Assembly: GCA_932521035.1 (NCBI GenBank)
Contig: OW051495.1
Coordinates: 8,804,001 to 8,868,000, forward strand
DNA: 64,000 bases
Direction: 5' to 3'
DNA from: Oscheius dolichura
Lineage: Eukaryota > Nematoda > Chromadorea > Rhabditida > Rhabditidae
Each line of letters begins with the position of its first letter. The stretch's first letter is position 1. A model generated the notes under the pieces. The model was not told the origin of the DNA. It worked only from the letters and a program-made list of their open reading frames with translations, and did not search any database. This document shows, piece after piece, positions 55,199 through 64,000 of this stretch. Position numbers and translations under genes: made by a program.

Positions 55199-55474
55199 AT
55201 GAACTCCAACCAACTTCTCTACGCTTTCCTCTTCCTTCTGGCTGTTCAACAAATCAGTGCCGGCGCTCTTCTTTATGGTCTCTGTATAGTTGGTAAGGAT
55301 TCCTTTGTTTCGTTATTTTAACGGTGGTCATTTTCAGCATGTAACACCGTCTGTTTTGGAGGCACCGCTGTAGCTGCAGTCGCCACTGCAGGAGCCGGAG
55401 CAGCTGTAGGAGTTGGCTGCATTCCTGGATGTATGTCCGGTTGCCTGATCACTGGTTTTATTCCGACTCCATAA
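55199..55474 (+). CDS. Small secreted glycine/alanine- and cysteine-rich peptide
   Basis: Two exons, 55199-55292 and 55338-55474, 76 residues. Signal peptide MNSNQLLYAFLFLLAVQQ, then a short mature chain with CIVACNTVCFGG, a hydrophobic core TAVAAVATAGAGAAVGVG, and CIPGCMSGCLITGFIPTP. Seven cysteines flank a very hydrophobic Ala/Gly helix. Such composition is seen in small nematode secreted peptides and in some antimicrobial peptides, but no family is assigned. TATA box 45 bases upstream; AATAAA at about 55517. Confidence 0.65.
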
Positions 55475-55725
55475 CATGTTACAAAACACAACTTATCCTT
55501 TGTGCTGTATCACATTCAATAAAGATGTACACATGCCTTTCTGTTTTCAATAGCCAGAGACAATAAATGAAGAGAACGTTGACCTCGAAGGATTATGGTA
55601 GTGCCCATATATGCTCCTCTGCTGGCCGGAGTGGGGCTCTTTCCTCTCTTCTCTTCTTCTGGATCTGGAAATCTCAATAGATTCGCCCAACGGTCTGCTT
55701 CTCTCCCCTGCCCAATACTGCCTGT

Positions 55726-55803
55726 CAATTCCCAGTCCGTGAGTGGTTCCAGGGCGATGGAATGGTCCGCCGCAAGAACCTCCCCATCGAGTACAATCCC
55801 TAG
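55726..55803 (+). pseudogene. msp: Major sperm protein 3' end fragment
   Basis: Encodes [18 protein letters not shown] followed by LPIEYNP and a stop, the exact C-terminus of MSP. It is preceded by the pyrimidine-rich repeat also found upstream of the MSP 5' part. The MSP block from VLDPKE to TPDGAAK was not found anywhere in the window. Confidence 0.88.
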
Positions 55804-56502
55804 ATGGACGAGACGGATGAAGAATAAATGAGGGCTTCGGCCCAGCAAAAATTACTGTGTACTCTTCTTTTCTTCTTGCTTTCTTCTTGTCTTCTTTTCG
55901 AGTCTCTTACTCGGGTGGTCAATCAAGACCACGAACATCACCGTATTTCTCGCCTGCTTCAAAAGTTGTTGACCCTCTACTTGACCAAGTATTTCTTATC
56001 CAAAATAACATGATTTACAGTATGTTCGAAGCCAGAGACTGGGTATTGGGCTTCAATTTCATAAAACCAACGAAATAAAGTCGACCCGAGGTAGCCGAAG
56101 TCGATCTCTCAGGTTTGCATCCCGACAGCAAACATCAGAATATCCAACACCCAGTTGTAACTGATAACAATTTATGAAAATCCTAAAAATGAACAGATAT
56201 GTGAGTGTGAACACTGGTTTTCCGTTGAAATACGTTAAAAAGGGCAGCTCGTACTGGCCGCTTGGCAATGATGACGACCCAAGGCAGTGGCAGGAAGCAG
56301 ACATCAGCAACATAGCCACGGAACATGATTACTTCGTCTATTGCCGAGTTATCGCGAAGGATAAATCGGGCATACCACAGAGAAATCTGTAATTGGATTG
56401 TCTCTTTTGGGCTCCAGAATTTATAGAGCATCTTGGTTCAGTTCGCGGATTTTTAGGCGCCCAGCTCTATTTTTCTGTGTTTTTAGGGTGTTTTTGACTT
56501 AA

Positions 56503-58348
56503 TTATGAGACCGACTCTTTAGCTATTCTATCAGACCAATTCCCATTAAATTTTAAAAAGGGCTGGCCTTTGGCCAACAGCCGGCCTACTGTAGCTGACC
56601 AAATAATAAAACACGCTACCTGATAAATAGCAAATACTACAGAGGAAATACCAATCCAACATGACAACAGGAATGTCTTATAGTTGATATAATTCCGATG
56701 TCTCATTTGCAGAGCCGTAAACATAGAGATGACAGTAACCGCGAGAATTGCGACGGCTGCGGTGATCCCGGAAAGAGCGTTGACTGCTGGCGCGGTGATC
56801 TAAAAATGGCAACCTTTACAGAGCCTTATGGACTTACTGCCTCATGATCGATGCTGGAAAAGTAGAAATGAAGGATTTTAATATAAATTTGGCCGCTATA
56901 CATCGGGATGATGATTGTGGTCCCGAGAAGAATATGACAAGCAGCGATGGTTGAGATTAACATCGTGGCTGTGGTTATCCGCCGTCGAGACGTCTTCCAA
57001 ATCTAACAATTTTGGTTCTTTGGCTAGGGAAGTAATTGCTTACTCTGATAACTTGAAGTGGCAAAACGATTACGGTAAACTGATGCATGGCTATGATTAT
57101 AGCAGAGATCAGATAAGCAATGGGGAAGAAGTTGTAGAGAAAATAGGGAATACTCAAGTAGTAGGTGCCAGAGAGTTGGCTAATGTAGGGGCAGACGAAG
57201 GCGAGAGAGAAGATCCTCGTGAAAATCAAGTCACCAATCCAGCAACCGATGCTCTGAAAATTGGTAGACTTTACACCTGTTTGCAGCAATTTAACACTGT
57301 TTTTAGCTGGTAATCGTGTGGTATCCTCAAGGTATCACTCATGGTAGAAAGCTTCGCCAGACCCCATTTTCCAAGAAAAATGAATCAAAGTCTCTCTAGG
57401 TCCACTTATAGAGCCCAAAAAGACAACCACAAGCTCTTGAAGACCCTGATCTTTGTGCCATCCCTTCCGTGTCCCTTCTCCTTCCATCACTAGGCAAAAA
57501 TTCCACCAGAAAAGTCACATTTTCTTTCTGTTGTAGTTTAGTTGTGTGACAAAATGTGATCTGCATAATAACAAATTCTCTTTTTACACTCACGAGTGCG
57601 CTTGTCCCCAGTACAACTCGTATAATCCATGAGTCGACAGCTGATTTTTCTAATACTCCCACCTGTTGTTTCGAAAAACCATAATTTTGTTTGAATTTTA
57701 TGTAAGTTTTTAGCCGTAAATCACTCTCAATTTCCTGTGCGAAAGTCATCGTTTTTCTTTTGTTTTGAAAAAAAAGAAAACGATCGAACAAAAGAAAGAC
57801 AACCACTGGAACAGAAAGCTAAAGTTCGAACACCAATTTGGGGGAAAAAACTCCTGTTTTTTCGGTATGACAAGGAAAGGGAAGGAACAAAATGGTTCCT
57901 GGAATTACTCATATGGGCCCTAAAACGAATGCAGGCATTTAAAAAAGAATTGGATGTCGTTCCGAGACCTACGCATTGAAGCCCTAACCCTTGGCCAGCT
58001 CTTTCAAAGTCTCGAAAAGACTTCTGGCCCCTCTTTAAGGAAAGTTTATCGCTAGCCAACTATGAGAAACTGATTAATACTTACGAAAATGGAGCTGAGT
58101 GTGAAGATATGAACATAGACCGGCGAGAAGCTGGTCCTCTGCTTTTTGATCACCAACACCACCAGGATATGGAATGCCAACGAGGGAATTGCATAAGACA
58201 GGCAGACAAATGTATAGATCAGGTGGTATTTGGTATAGTCAGCCGGACACTCGGGAGCTTGCCCAACTTCCATAGGAGCTGCTGAAGTGGTGGCATTGAT
58301 TGTCGGCCAAAGGAAGAAAGGAAATGGACTAGTTGTGGAAAAATTCAT
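56503..58348 (-). CDS. Seven-helix chemoreceptor, Srg type
   Basis: N-terminal exon 58075-58348 starts MNFSTTSPFPFFLWPTINAT (glycosylated ectodomain), then YTFVCLSYAIPSLAFHILVV, IKKQRTSFSPVYVHIFTL. After a 0.8 kb intron comes DLIFTRIFSLAFVCPYISQ, YYLSIPYFLYNFFPIAYLIS and MHQFTVIVLPLQVIRIWKTS, then TATMLISTIAACHILLGTTI, AAVAILAVTVISMFTALQMR and SCWIGISSVVFAIYQVACFI, ending IAKESVS. The YAIPS helix 1 motif and the P..Y..(L) second-helix pattern fit the Srg family. The long intron (57290-58074) holds only antisense ORFs with poor coding character. Confidence 0.82.
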
Positions 58349-59350
58349 AGGGTGAAATGGCGCCGGGAGACTTGTATTTTGAACCTGAAATAAATTTTCA
58401 GCTGTCGTCGTCGTGAGTAAGTGATATTTGGAATGAATTGGAAGGTCATGAACTTACCATTTGATTTGTGGAATGGGGGCCCGTCTTAAAGGAGCGACGA
58501 GACCGGAGGGGGTTCACAACCACGGTCAAAATGTTCAGCTCAAGATGAGAAATACACCGGCTCCATCCACCTGCCCACTTCTAATCTACAATTCTGGCTA
58601 ATTGGTTCCGCTCATTTCGTTTTTATCGTCATGGGGCGAGTAGGAGATTGTGTTGAACACGGGGCGAACTTTGATGGGCGAAGAAAGCAAGTGTTCCTGT
58701 AAATTTACGGATTGATCCAAAGAAACAGACTTTTAAAAGCGCAGTCACCGGCGTTTGATATTTCTCGATAAATCGGATCCCTAAACCGGGCGCTTGTGCA
58801 AGACATAGTCAAGACAATTCTTGTAACATTTCAATGCCGGGGGATAACTAAATTTCCGGGTAGAATCATCTAATCGTTGGAACTGGGTACAGTAGTCAAT
58901 TTTCGCCTTAGTACATTCCCACCCACTTGTCTAGCCCGTTACAGACTACGGAACTCTGTGAGCAAAAACCACGACTCGGGATGATTCCTATTGGAGACGG
59001 CTACAATGAAGTCTCTGGGTTACATGGAGCATTTCCCCAGGCAATCTTCCATTTCGACCTAGGCAGAAGGCAAACATTCCTCAAGCTCAAACCGTGAGAT
59101 AACCTTTAGCGGAAAGTCCTTCCATTCAAGAACAGACCATCCAGTTAGCTTTGTGAAAAGCTCAAAAACTGCCCGACACCTTGTTTTCCTTTGTCTCTCG
59201 CCAATTAGCAGATTATCGAGAGAGAGCTGTTTTCCGCTTTGGGTGGGGGATCACATCGAATCTGTCTCTTTTTATTGCCGAAACAATAAGGTGGAACATA
59301 GCGCGATTTGGCCCCGATTTCACTCTCTCATCCCGTCTTCTCACGGGATT
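58349..59350. other. Intergenic stretch
   Basis: Between the start of the Srg receptor and the secreted protein gene. An open stretch at about 59160-59396 in one frame (FRFGWGITSNLSLFIAETIR, WNIARFGPDF) overlaps the start of the next gene in another frame and may be an exon of it or nothing. Confidence 0.35.
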
Positions 59351-59990
59351 ATGGACATCAATCTTAGTTTTTCTGTTTGCATCTTCTTCGCCTTGATAAC
59401 GTTAGTTTCCTTCTGGAATTTTATGGGATTCTTATTAATTTAGGCTGGGAAGAGGAGCAGATACCCTGGCAGATGAGATCGAATCTCTGGCTCAACTTCT
59501 CCAGTCAAAGGAACTTCACACCTGGCCGAAGAGCTCGGAAACTCATCAAAATAAGTTTGTGAAACTAAAGTAGGTCTATTACAGTATCTCGCAACTTTAA
59601 ACTGAAACTAGGGCAAGTAATTCCTTCCCTGCGCCTCTAATTTGGCCGCGCGGTTAGCCTAGGACCTACGGAGCGAAAGTTTTACGATAATTGACATCTT
59701 TCAGGACTACCAAAGAAGGTCAAAAAGAATGGAAGTACCGTATTCCTCAAAGAGAATTTGGACAAGAAATCATCATCTCACCTAAACCCAGGATCCCCTC
59801 TCTCGTCTCCCTGCTAATTATAAGGAATGGAGAACTTTTGCAGTTCACAACTAGGCAGAGGAAGAGAATCGACCGATTCATAAGGCTAGTTCCTCTTTTT
59901 AAAGGAAAATGTATCCATTTTCAGGAAGATCCTTTCCGAAGAAGCAGAGAAAAGAAGAACTATGCCAGTCTCCTTGTTGCGTTCACTTGA
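59351..59990 (+). CDS. Secreted basic protein of unknown function
   Basis: Start MDINLSFSVCIFFALIT, a signal peptide, spliced (donor 59400, acceptor about 59442) to LGRGADTLADEIESLAQLLQ. A second intron ends at 59703, after which come KEGQKEWKYRIPQREFGQEI, SLVSLLIIRNGELLQF and a lysine/arginine-rich end (RQRKRIDRF, RRSREKKNY), stopping at 59990. It is about 170 residues long. Several dibasic sites could serve processing into peptides. No family is recognised. Confidence 0.5.
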
Positions 59991-60246
59991 AAGATTGTAG
60001 ACTGTGTGACAGCAATGAATCTTGAATAATTTACAAGTGATACGTTTTTTCCTGGGTTTTCATATTTTTCATGCTCTAAATAATTAATTGGTGTCCACCA
60101 GCTGTCGGATATCCCCGTCTGGGAGAGTGGAGGATTTCGGAAAGTCGTTATTGCCGGTTCTCAAAGCTGGGAAACTTTTTCAAAGGGGTTTAAAAGGTCC
60201 GAGTTTCTTTTTCGATGGAAACCGAGAAAAATCACTTTATTCCGGC

Positions 60247-60736
60247 TCAATCATCACGAATTCTGATGTCTTTTCCGGTATTACAGGTCGATGGTTTGTA
60301 CTGGAAACACACAACGATTTGTATGTGCGCTACAGTATGGCAGCTCTATTTCTGTCTAAAAAGAACAGTATTGAGGGGAACTACGTTAAAACTTACGGTT
60401 CTTTTGGCCATTCCACCGCAATTATGCTCTATCTGAAGATGAAACTCAAAGTGGGGGCTGGCGTCACCAGTGTCCTCTCCTGCGAGATAGCCACGAATCT
60501 CACGGCTACCTTGCCCACCGTTCTTTGCAATCAGATCATGGGCCCAGGGAAAGTTGTCTAGCTGAAAAGCGAGTAATATTTAATGACGTGGAACCTACTT
60601 CAGCGAGAGTAGCGGTATAAATGAATGAGTCTGGGTAATCACAGCGAAGGGTAAAGTTGACGACCACGAATGTCTCGGCTTGGACAGGAGACAGAAGAAG
60701 ACTGGAAAAGGCGAGCAGCGTCGCAAGAAACAACAT
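60247..60736 (-). CDS. Transthyretin-like secreted protein 1
   Basis: First of four small tandem genes. Signal peptide MLFLATLLAFSSLLLSPVQA, then ETFVVVNFTLRCDYPDSFIY and, after a short intron, LDNFPWAHDLIAKNGGQGSR, FEFHLQIEHNCGGMAKRT. A last exon (STCNTGKDIRIRDD) stops at 60247. The layout (beta strand with LRC, then E.HNCGG) resembles the nematode transthyretin-like family of secreted proteins, but the similarity is weak and the C-terminus differs. A 157-codon ORF on the plus strand is its shadow. Confidence 0.62.
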
Positions 60737-60906
60737 TATACGACTGACTGCCAGCTTATGACCGCCCCCTAGAATTTTGGCTGTTTTATTGTAGTCTCCA
60801 ATACAAATATTTCACCTTCTTTGCTCTGGGAAAAGACAGTTTCAACGAGTTGACTAAAACAATTTATTCAGTCTTTTATTCATCCAGAATGTTGGTATTC
60901 TTTCTC

Positions 60907-61376
60907 TCAATTCAAATAAAAGATTTGCCGAAAATCACAGCGAGCGGCATAGATGCTACAATCAGGCAGCTTTCTCTTCACCTGAAACAACAGATTTTGG
61001 TGAAAACGAACTAAAACTTGCCGTTTGCTTCTCCCCTCCTCCACAATTGTGCTCCATGATGATATCAAACTCGTAGTTATAATTAAGCCAGCCATCACCA
61101 TCATCCAGTCCGGCAACATAGTCAATATGCTCAAATAGAGCTTCTCCACTGTTCTTTGCAATCAGGTCGTCGGTATACCAAACCTCGTGGTCTTTCTAAA
61201 GTGAGCGAGAATGAGGGATGGTATAATACTTTGCCCACTTTAATCAGGGTGGCGGTGTACCTAAAGGGTTCTGGAGAATCACATCGTAAGGTGAAATTGA
61301 CGCGGGCATATGTCTCCGCTTGAACAGAAACCAGAAGGTGACAGAAAAGGTGGAGCAACGTCGCTGGGACAAGCAT
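60907..61376 (-). CDS. Transthyretin-like secreted protein 2
   Basis: Paralogue of gene 1. Signal peptide MLVPATLLHLFCHLLVSVQA, ETYARVNFTLRCDSPEPFRY, then HEVWYTDDLIAKNSGEALFE, NYEFDIIMEHNCGGGEKQT and VKRKLPDCSIYAARCDFRQI before the stop. The conserved HNCGGG and two further cysteines near the end fit two disulphides. Spacing and intron positions are the same as in gene 1. Confidence 0.65.
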
Positions 61377-61559
61377 TGCTCGACTGACTGTCTTCTTACG
61401 ACTGCCCTACTGAGTCTTGACTGTTTTATCGAAGTCTTGAATAACAATATTCCCTTTCTTTTTGCTATCCAAAAGAGTGAAAGACTCCCTGAGGGACCCT
61501 CACAATCGCCAGATGGAAGGGAAGACATTTCTCAACAAAGAAGAACTGAATTGTCCTCT

Positions 61560-61904
61560 TTATTGTTTGTTGTTAACTTGTGCTTTTTTAGCAAATTCCA
61601 GAACAAAGATCGAGATGGGGAACATGCAGACCGCAGGAGAGAGACTGTAATTCCGTGAAGAAATGGTATCTTCGAGCTGGAAAGAAACGCATCTTCATGA
61701 TACAGATAAGCCAAAAACTTGCCGAGACATTAAATCCGGGGCAGTTGTGTTCCACTTTGAATACAGACTGACGGTGAAGGAAAACGGGGCATGCTCGTGT
61801 AAGGGACAAGCTAGTACATAAGGGACGTCCAAAGGAAGTTGAGTGACTGGTGCAGGAGTAACTAGAAGGCCGGAGAAGGCAAGCAATGCCATTAGAGACA
61901 GCAT
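61560..61904 (-). pseudogene. Transthyretin-like gene 3, internally deleted
   Basis: Signal peptide MLSLMALLAFSGLLVTPAPV, then VPYVLACPLHEHAPFSFTVS as in gene 4. The frame then runs straight into the sequence of exon 2 (FKVEHNCPGFNVS) without the intron and the first 40 or so residues of that exon, and out of frame: the reading becomes LYSKWNTTAPDLMSR. The last exon (DTISSRNYSLSPAVCMFPIS) is intact. The deletion most likely makes this a pseudogene. Confidence 0.65.
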
Positions 61905-62210
61905 TGTACGAGTAACTCCGCCAGTATCAAGAGGTTGGTTGGAGGAAACGTTGCCGATACCAGGCGGCGTTCTTGGCGGGATTTATACCATGCTGAGCTA
62001 ACTGTGAGAATATAAAAAAGTACAGGCATAATGTTTGTGACGGGAGAGACGTCTCTTCACCGACGGATGAAAGATGGCATGATTGCTCCGGATCTATACC
62101 AAGGAGTTGTGTTCCAATAAGATGTAAAATCGCAAAGGAACAGTTTTTTTCGTCCTCAAAAGTCCGAAAGAACGTCTGCGATAGAAGACGTGGGTAGTAA
62201 TGGTAATTTA

Positions 62211-62699
62211 TTATTGCTTGTTCTTTACTTCTTTGGAAAATTGGAGAATGAAAATTGAAGTGGGAAGCGTGTAGCGAACAGGCGACAGACTGTAGTTCCG
62301 GAAAGGGATGGTATCTTCTATCTGGAAAGAAATGAGTTCTCTCTTGATTTCGAGAAAACTTACTGTGTTATTCAATCCCGCACAATTGTGCTCTACTTTG
62401 AAGCCCAGCTCATAGCGGGACTTCGGTTCGCCGTCAACCACTCCTGTCATATTTCCAGCATAGTGGCCGGTGGCTTTTCCACTGTACTTTGCGACCAGAT
62501 AATTCTTTTTTTTAGAATTTGGCTAAAATGAAGATTAGACACGTTAATAAAGATCTTACATCAAACAGACTAACGGTGAAGGAAAACCGGGTATCATCCT
62601 GTAGGGGGCAGATTAGAACATAATTAAAAGGAAGTTGAATGGCTGGAGCAGGAGTAACTAGAAGGCCGAAAAAGGCAAGCAATACGAGAAGAAGCAGCA
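62211..62699 (-). CDS. Transthyretin-like secreted protein 4
   Basis: Signal peptide MLLLLVLLAFFGLLVTPAPA, then IQLPFNYVLICPLQDDTRFS, a second exon with YLVAKYSGKATGHYAGNMTG and ELGFKVEHNCAGLNNT, and a last exon with EDTIPFRNYSLSPVRYTLPT, SIFILQFSKEVKNKQ. The HNCAG motif corresponds to HNCGG of genes 1 and 2. Intact and probably functional. Confidence 0.65.
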
Positions 62700-62748
62700 T
62701 TGTATCGCGCGAGAAGAGACAGCCAACCAATTCAAGTCCAATTTTCAG

Positions 62749-63117
62749 GTGGAAACTCCTCCTGCTGCCGTACCAGAGACGGCCACGGCTCCTCCTGCCA
62801 CACCGGTCGAGAAGAAAGAAGACTCTGCCCCTGTCTCGGCGGCCTCTGCCATGCCTGCTCCTCCCACTCTTCCCGCTCCTCCTGCGGCTGCCCCTTCGGC
62901 CTCTGCCGTCCAGAGCGTCGTCGACTCGCTGAAGCCACCCGGTGGAGACGACGACAGGGTCCAGGAGAAGAGCGCCTACCTCACGGAGTCGATGAACAGG
63001 GACGAGAAGGTGCCGCAAGTCGAGAAGTCCGTCTCGCTCTACGGGGAGCTGCCGAAACCGTCGGAGACGACCACCACGGGAGCCGCCCCGGGAGACGGGG
63101 AAAGGCCTCTGCAATAA
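62749..63117 (+). CDS. GC-rich proline/alanine-rich last exon of an unidentified gene
   Basis: After an acceptor at 62748 (CAATTTTCAG) the frame is open to a TAA at 63117: VETPPAAVPETATAPPATP, VEKKEDSAPVSAASAMPAPP, then VQSVVDSLKPPGG, YLTESMNRDEKVPQVEKSVS and LYGELPKPSETTTTG. AATAAA follows at 63134. The codon bias is strongly G/C-ending, like MFP2 and unlike the neighbours, which suggests a highly expressed gene, perhaps also of sperm. The upstream exon(s) were not found and would overlap the transthyretin-like genes on the other strand. It is predicted disordered; no family is recognised. Confidence 0.6.
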   Translation: METPPAAVPETATAPPATPVEKKEDSAPVSAASAMPAPPTLPAPPAAAPSASAVQSVVDSLKPPGGDDDRVQEKSAYLTESMNRDEKVPQVEKSVSLYGELPKPSETTTTGAAPGDGERPLQ

Positions 63118-63244
63118 ATTGTCTGTAAGGATCAAATAAAGTAGTTGATCTATAATTTGTACTTGTTTATTTTATCTTTTCTTTCTTTCAACATGATTAG
63201 CTGTTTCTTCTTGAATAAACGATTTCCGATTGGAATTGAATAAT

Positions 63245-64000
63245 TTATTCCTTGAGCTGTAATACCCACATCAATAGAGTTCTATTTCTTCTGGTTTGAA
63301 CTTTTTTCGTTTCAGGACCTTCCCACTGGTACAGCAACTGATCAAAGTAGGAGTCCCCGTCGTCTTGGTCAGGTTGTACCCGTGTGCCAAAGAGCAACCC
63401 TTTCAATATTCCTATCATGTAACTGTTCTGGATAAATGTAGCAAAAGCAACGATTAGTGCGTCCCTGAAACGAATGAAGACGCTATTTTAAAGAGAAGGG
63501 CCTAGAGAATCGGCACACAATGAGATTTGAAGTTGAAAACTTACGCAGCCACCAAAAGATGATAAGCCAGGTCAAATACCTCTCTTGCATCGTTTGAAAT
63601 AGAGGGAAGATTAGCAAGGGCGAAGAGAAGGCCCGTAGCAGCGACAGCAAAGAAGACGATAACCTGTGCCGTTATCATTACCTGTAGAATATATGGAAAG
63701 GCGTCCAACTGGTAGGATAAATACCTCAGAGAACCATATATTCTCCTCCAATTGATACCGTACGCTGAGGGAATAATTCAACCGGCAAGGAAGCCGTTTC
63801 TTCAACGCGTAGTTCAGCTTCCATGTTCTATGGAAGTTATACAAATAAAGCTGAAAAGCATACAGTGGGCGAGGTAAAACCTTACAAGTAATCCCGTAGC
63901 CCCAATCATTGTAGAGACAATCACGCCAGGTAGGAAGGGAACCAGCTCTAAAGCAAAATATGAGCTCTGGAAAATTTTAATGCTTGCCGAAAACGGCTCC
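63245..64000 (-). CDS. Seven-helix chemoreceptor, Sra/Srab type, 3' part
   Basis: Cut by the window edge (its 5' end lies beyond 64000). Exons read ELVPFLPGVIVSTMIGATGL, LYNFHRTWKLNYALKKRLP, SLSVRYQLEENIWFSE, then MITAQVIVFFAVAATGLLFA, NDAREVFDLAYHLLVAA, and a last exon DALIVAFATFIQNSYMIGIL with a hydrophilic tail stopping at 63245. The 'SLS.RYQ.EEN' motif after helix 5 is typical of the Sra/Srab/Srb receptors. Confidence 0.75.

Noticed and set aside
57396-58059. ORFs of 136 and 110 codons in the long intron of the Srg receptor
   Set aside because: No motifs, overlapping frames, and the flanking exons join well without them.
60088-60561. 157-codon plus-strand ORF
   Set aside because: Antisense to transthyretin-like gene 1, which has a signal peptide and matches its paralogues.
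62512-63135. 207-codon minus-strand ORF
   Set aside because: Its first part is the antisense of the GC-rich exon; only the last third is the real first exon of transthyretin-like gene 4.

Overview
The window is nuclear DNA of a nematode. This rests on a broken major sperm protein (MSP) gene, an intact MSP fiber protein 2 (MFP2) gene, several families of seven-helix chemoreceptors of the nematode type, a stomatin/SCP2 fusion of the UNC-24 type, a nematode supplementary nuclear receptor, many introns of 40-60 bases, and TTTCAG acceptors a few bases before start codons that suggest trans-splicing. Species cannot be named from the sequence. All gene models were spliced by eye and no search was run.

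Bases 1-23400 are a compact, mostly conserved housekeeping block. In order it holds a ONECUT homeobox gene with a U2 snRNA gene inside one intron (-), the UNC-24-like gene (-), ORC5 (-), a small plus-strand gene, an H3 histone variant with a lengthened tail (-), a small secreted protein (-), a tetraspan protein (-), ribosomal protein uL23 (+), a small basic protein (+), a proline-rich protein (-), a divergent SET-domain methyltransferase (+) and a nuclear hormone receptor (-).

Bases 23400-31770 are gene-poor, with only a few weak small ORFs, one of them a secreted cysteine-bearing peptide. Bases 31771-39959 hold two tandem paralogous chemoreceptor genes (-). One has a 3.76 kb intron that contains the whole MFP2 gene on the other strand and a 1 kb foldback element with tRNA-like (SINE) modules. 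Bases 40783-45841 hold an MFSD8-like transporter, an unknown gene and a PPxY-bearing membrane protein.

Bases 46100-55810 are the most unusual part. An MSP gene is scattered in four same-strand pieces plus one inverted piece. Between and against these pieces lie parts of a non-LTR retrotransposon of the NeSL type: zinc fingers, a Ulp1-like cysteine protease, and a restriction-like endonuclease (RLE), but no reverse transcriptase. Also present are a short 140-base element in two copies, a chemoreceptor gene and an unknown multi-ORF segment. Three 5' junctions fall after the same MSP codons (I-K-T-T) and one 3' junction falls at the next MSP codon, so a retroelement that targets MSP genes is a serious possibility.

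Bases 55810-64000 hold an Srg-type receptor, a secreted protein, a tandem array of four small transthyretin-like secreted proteins (one broken), a GC-rich proline/alanine-rich exon and the 3' part of an Sra-type receptor.
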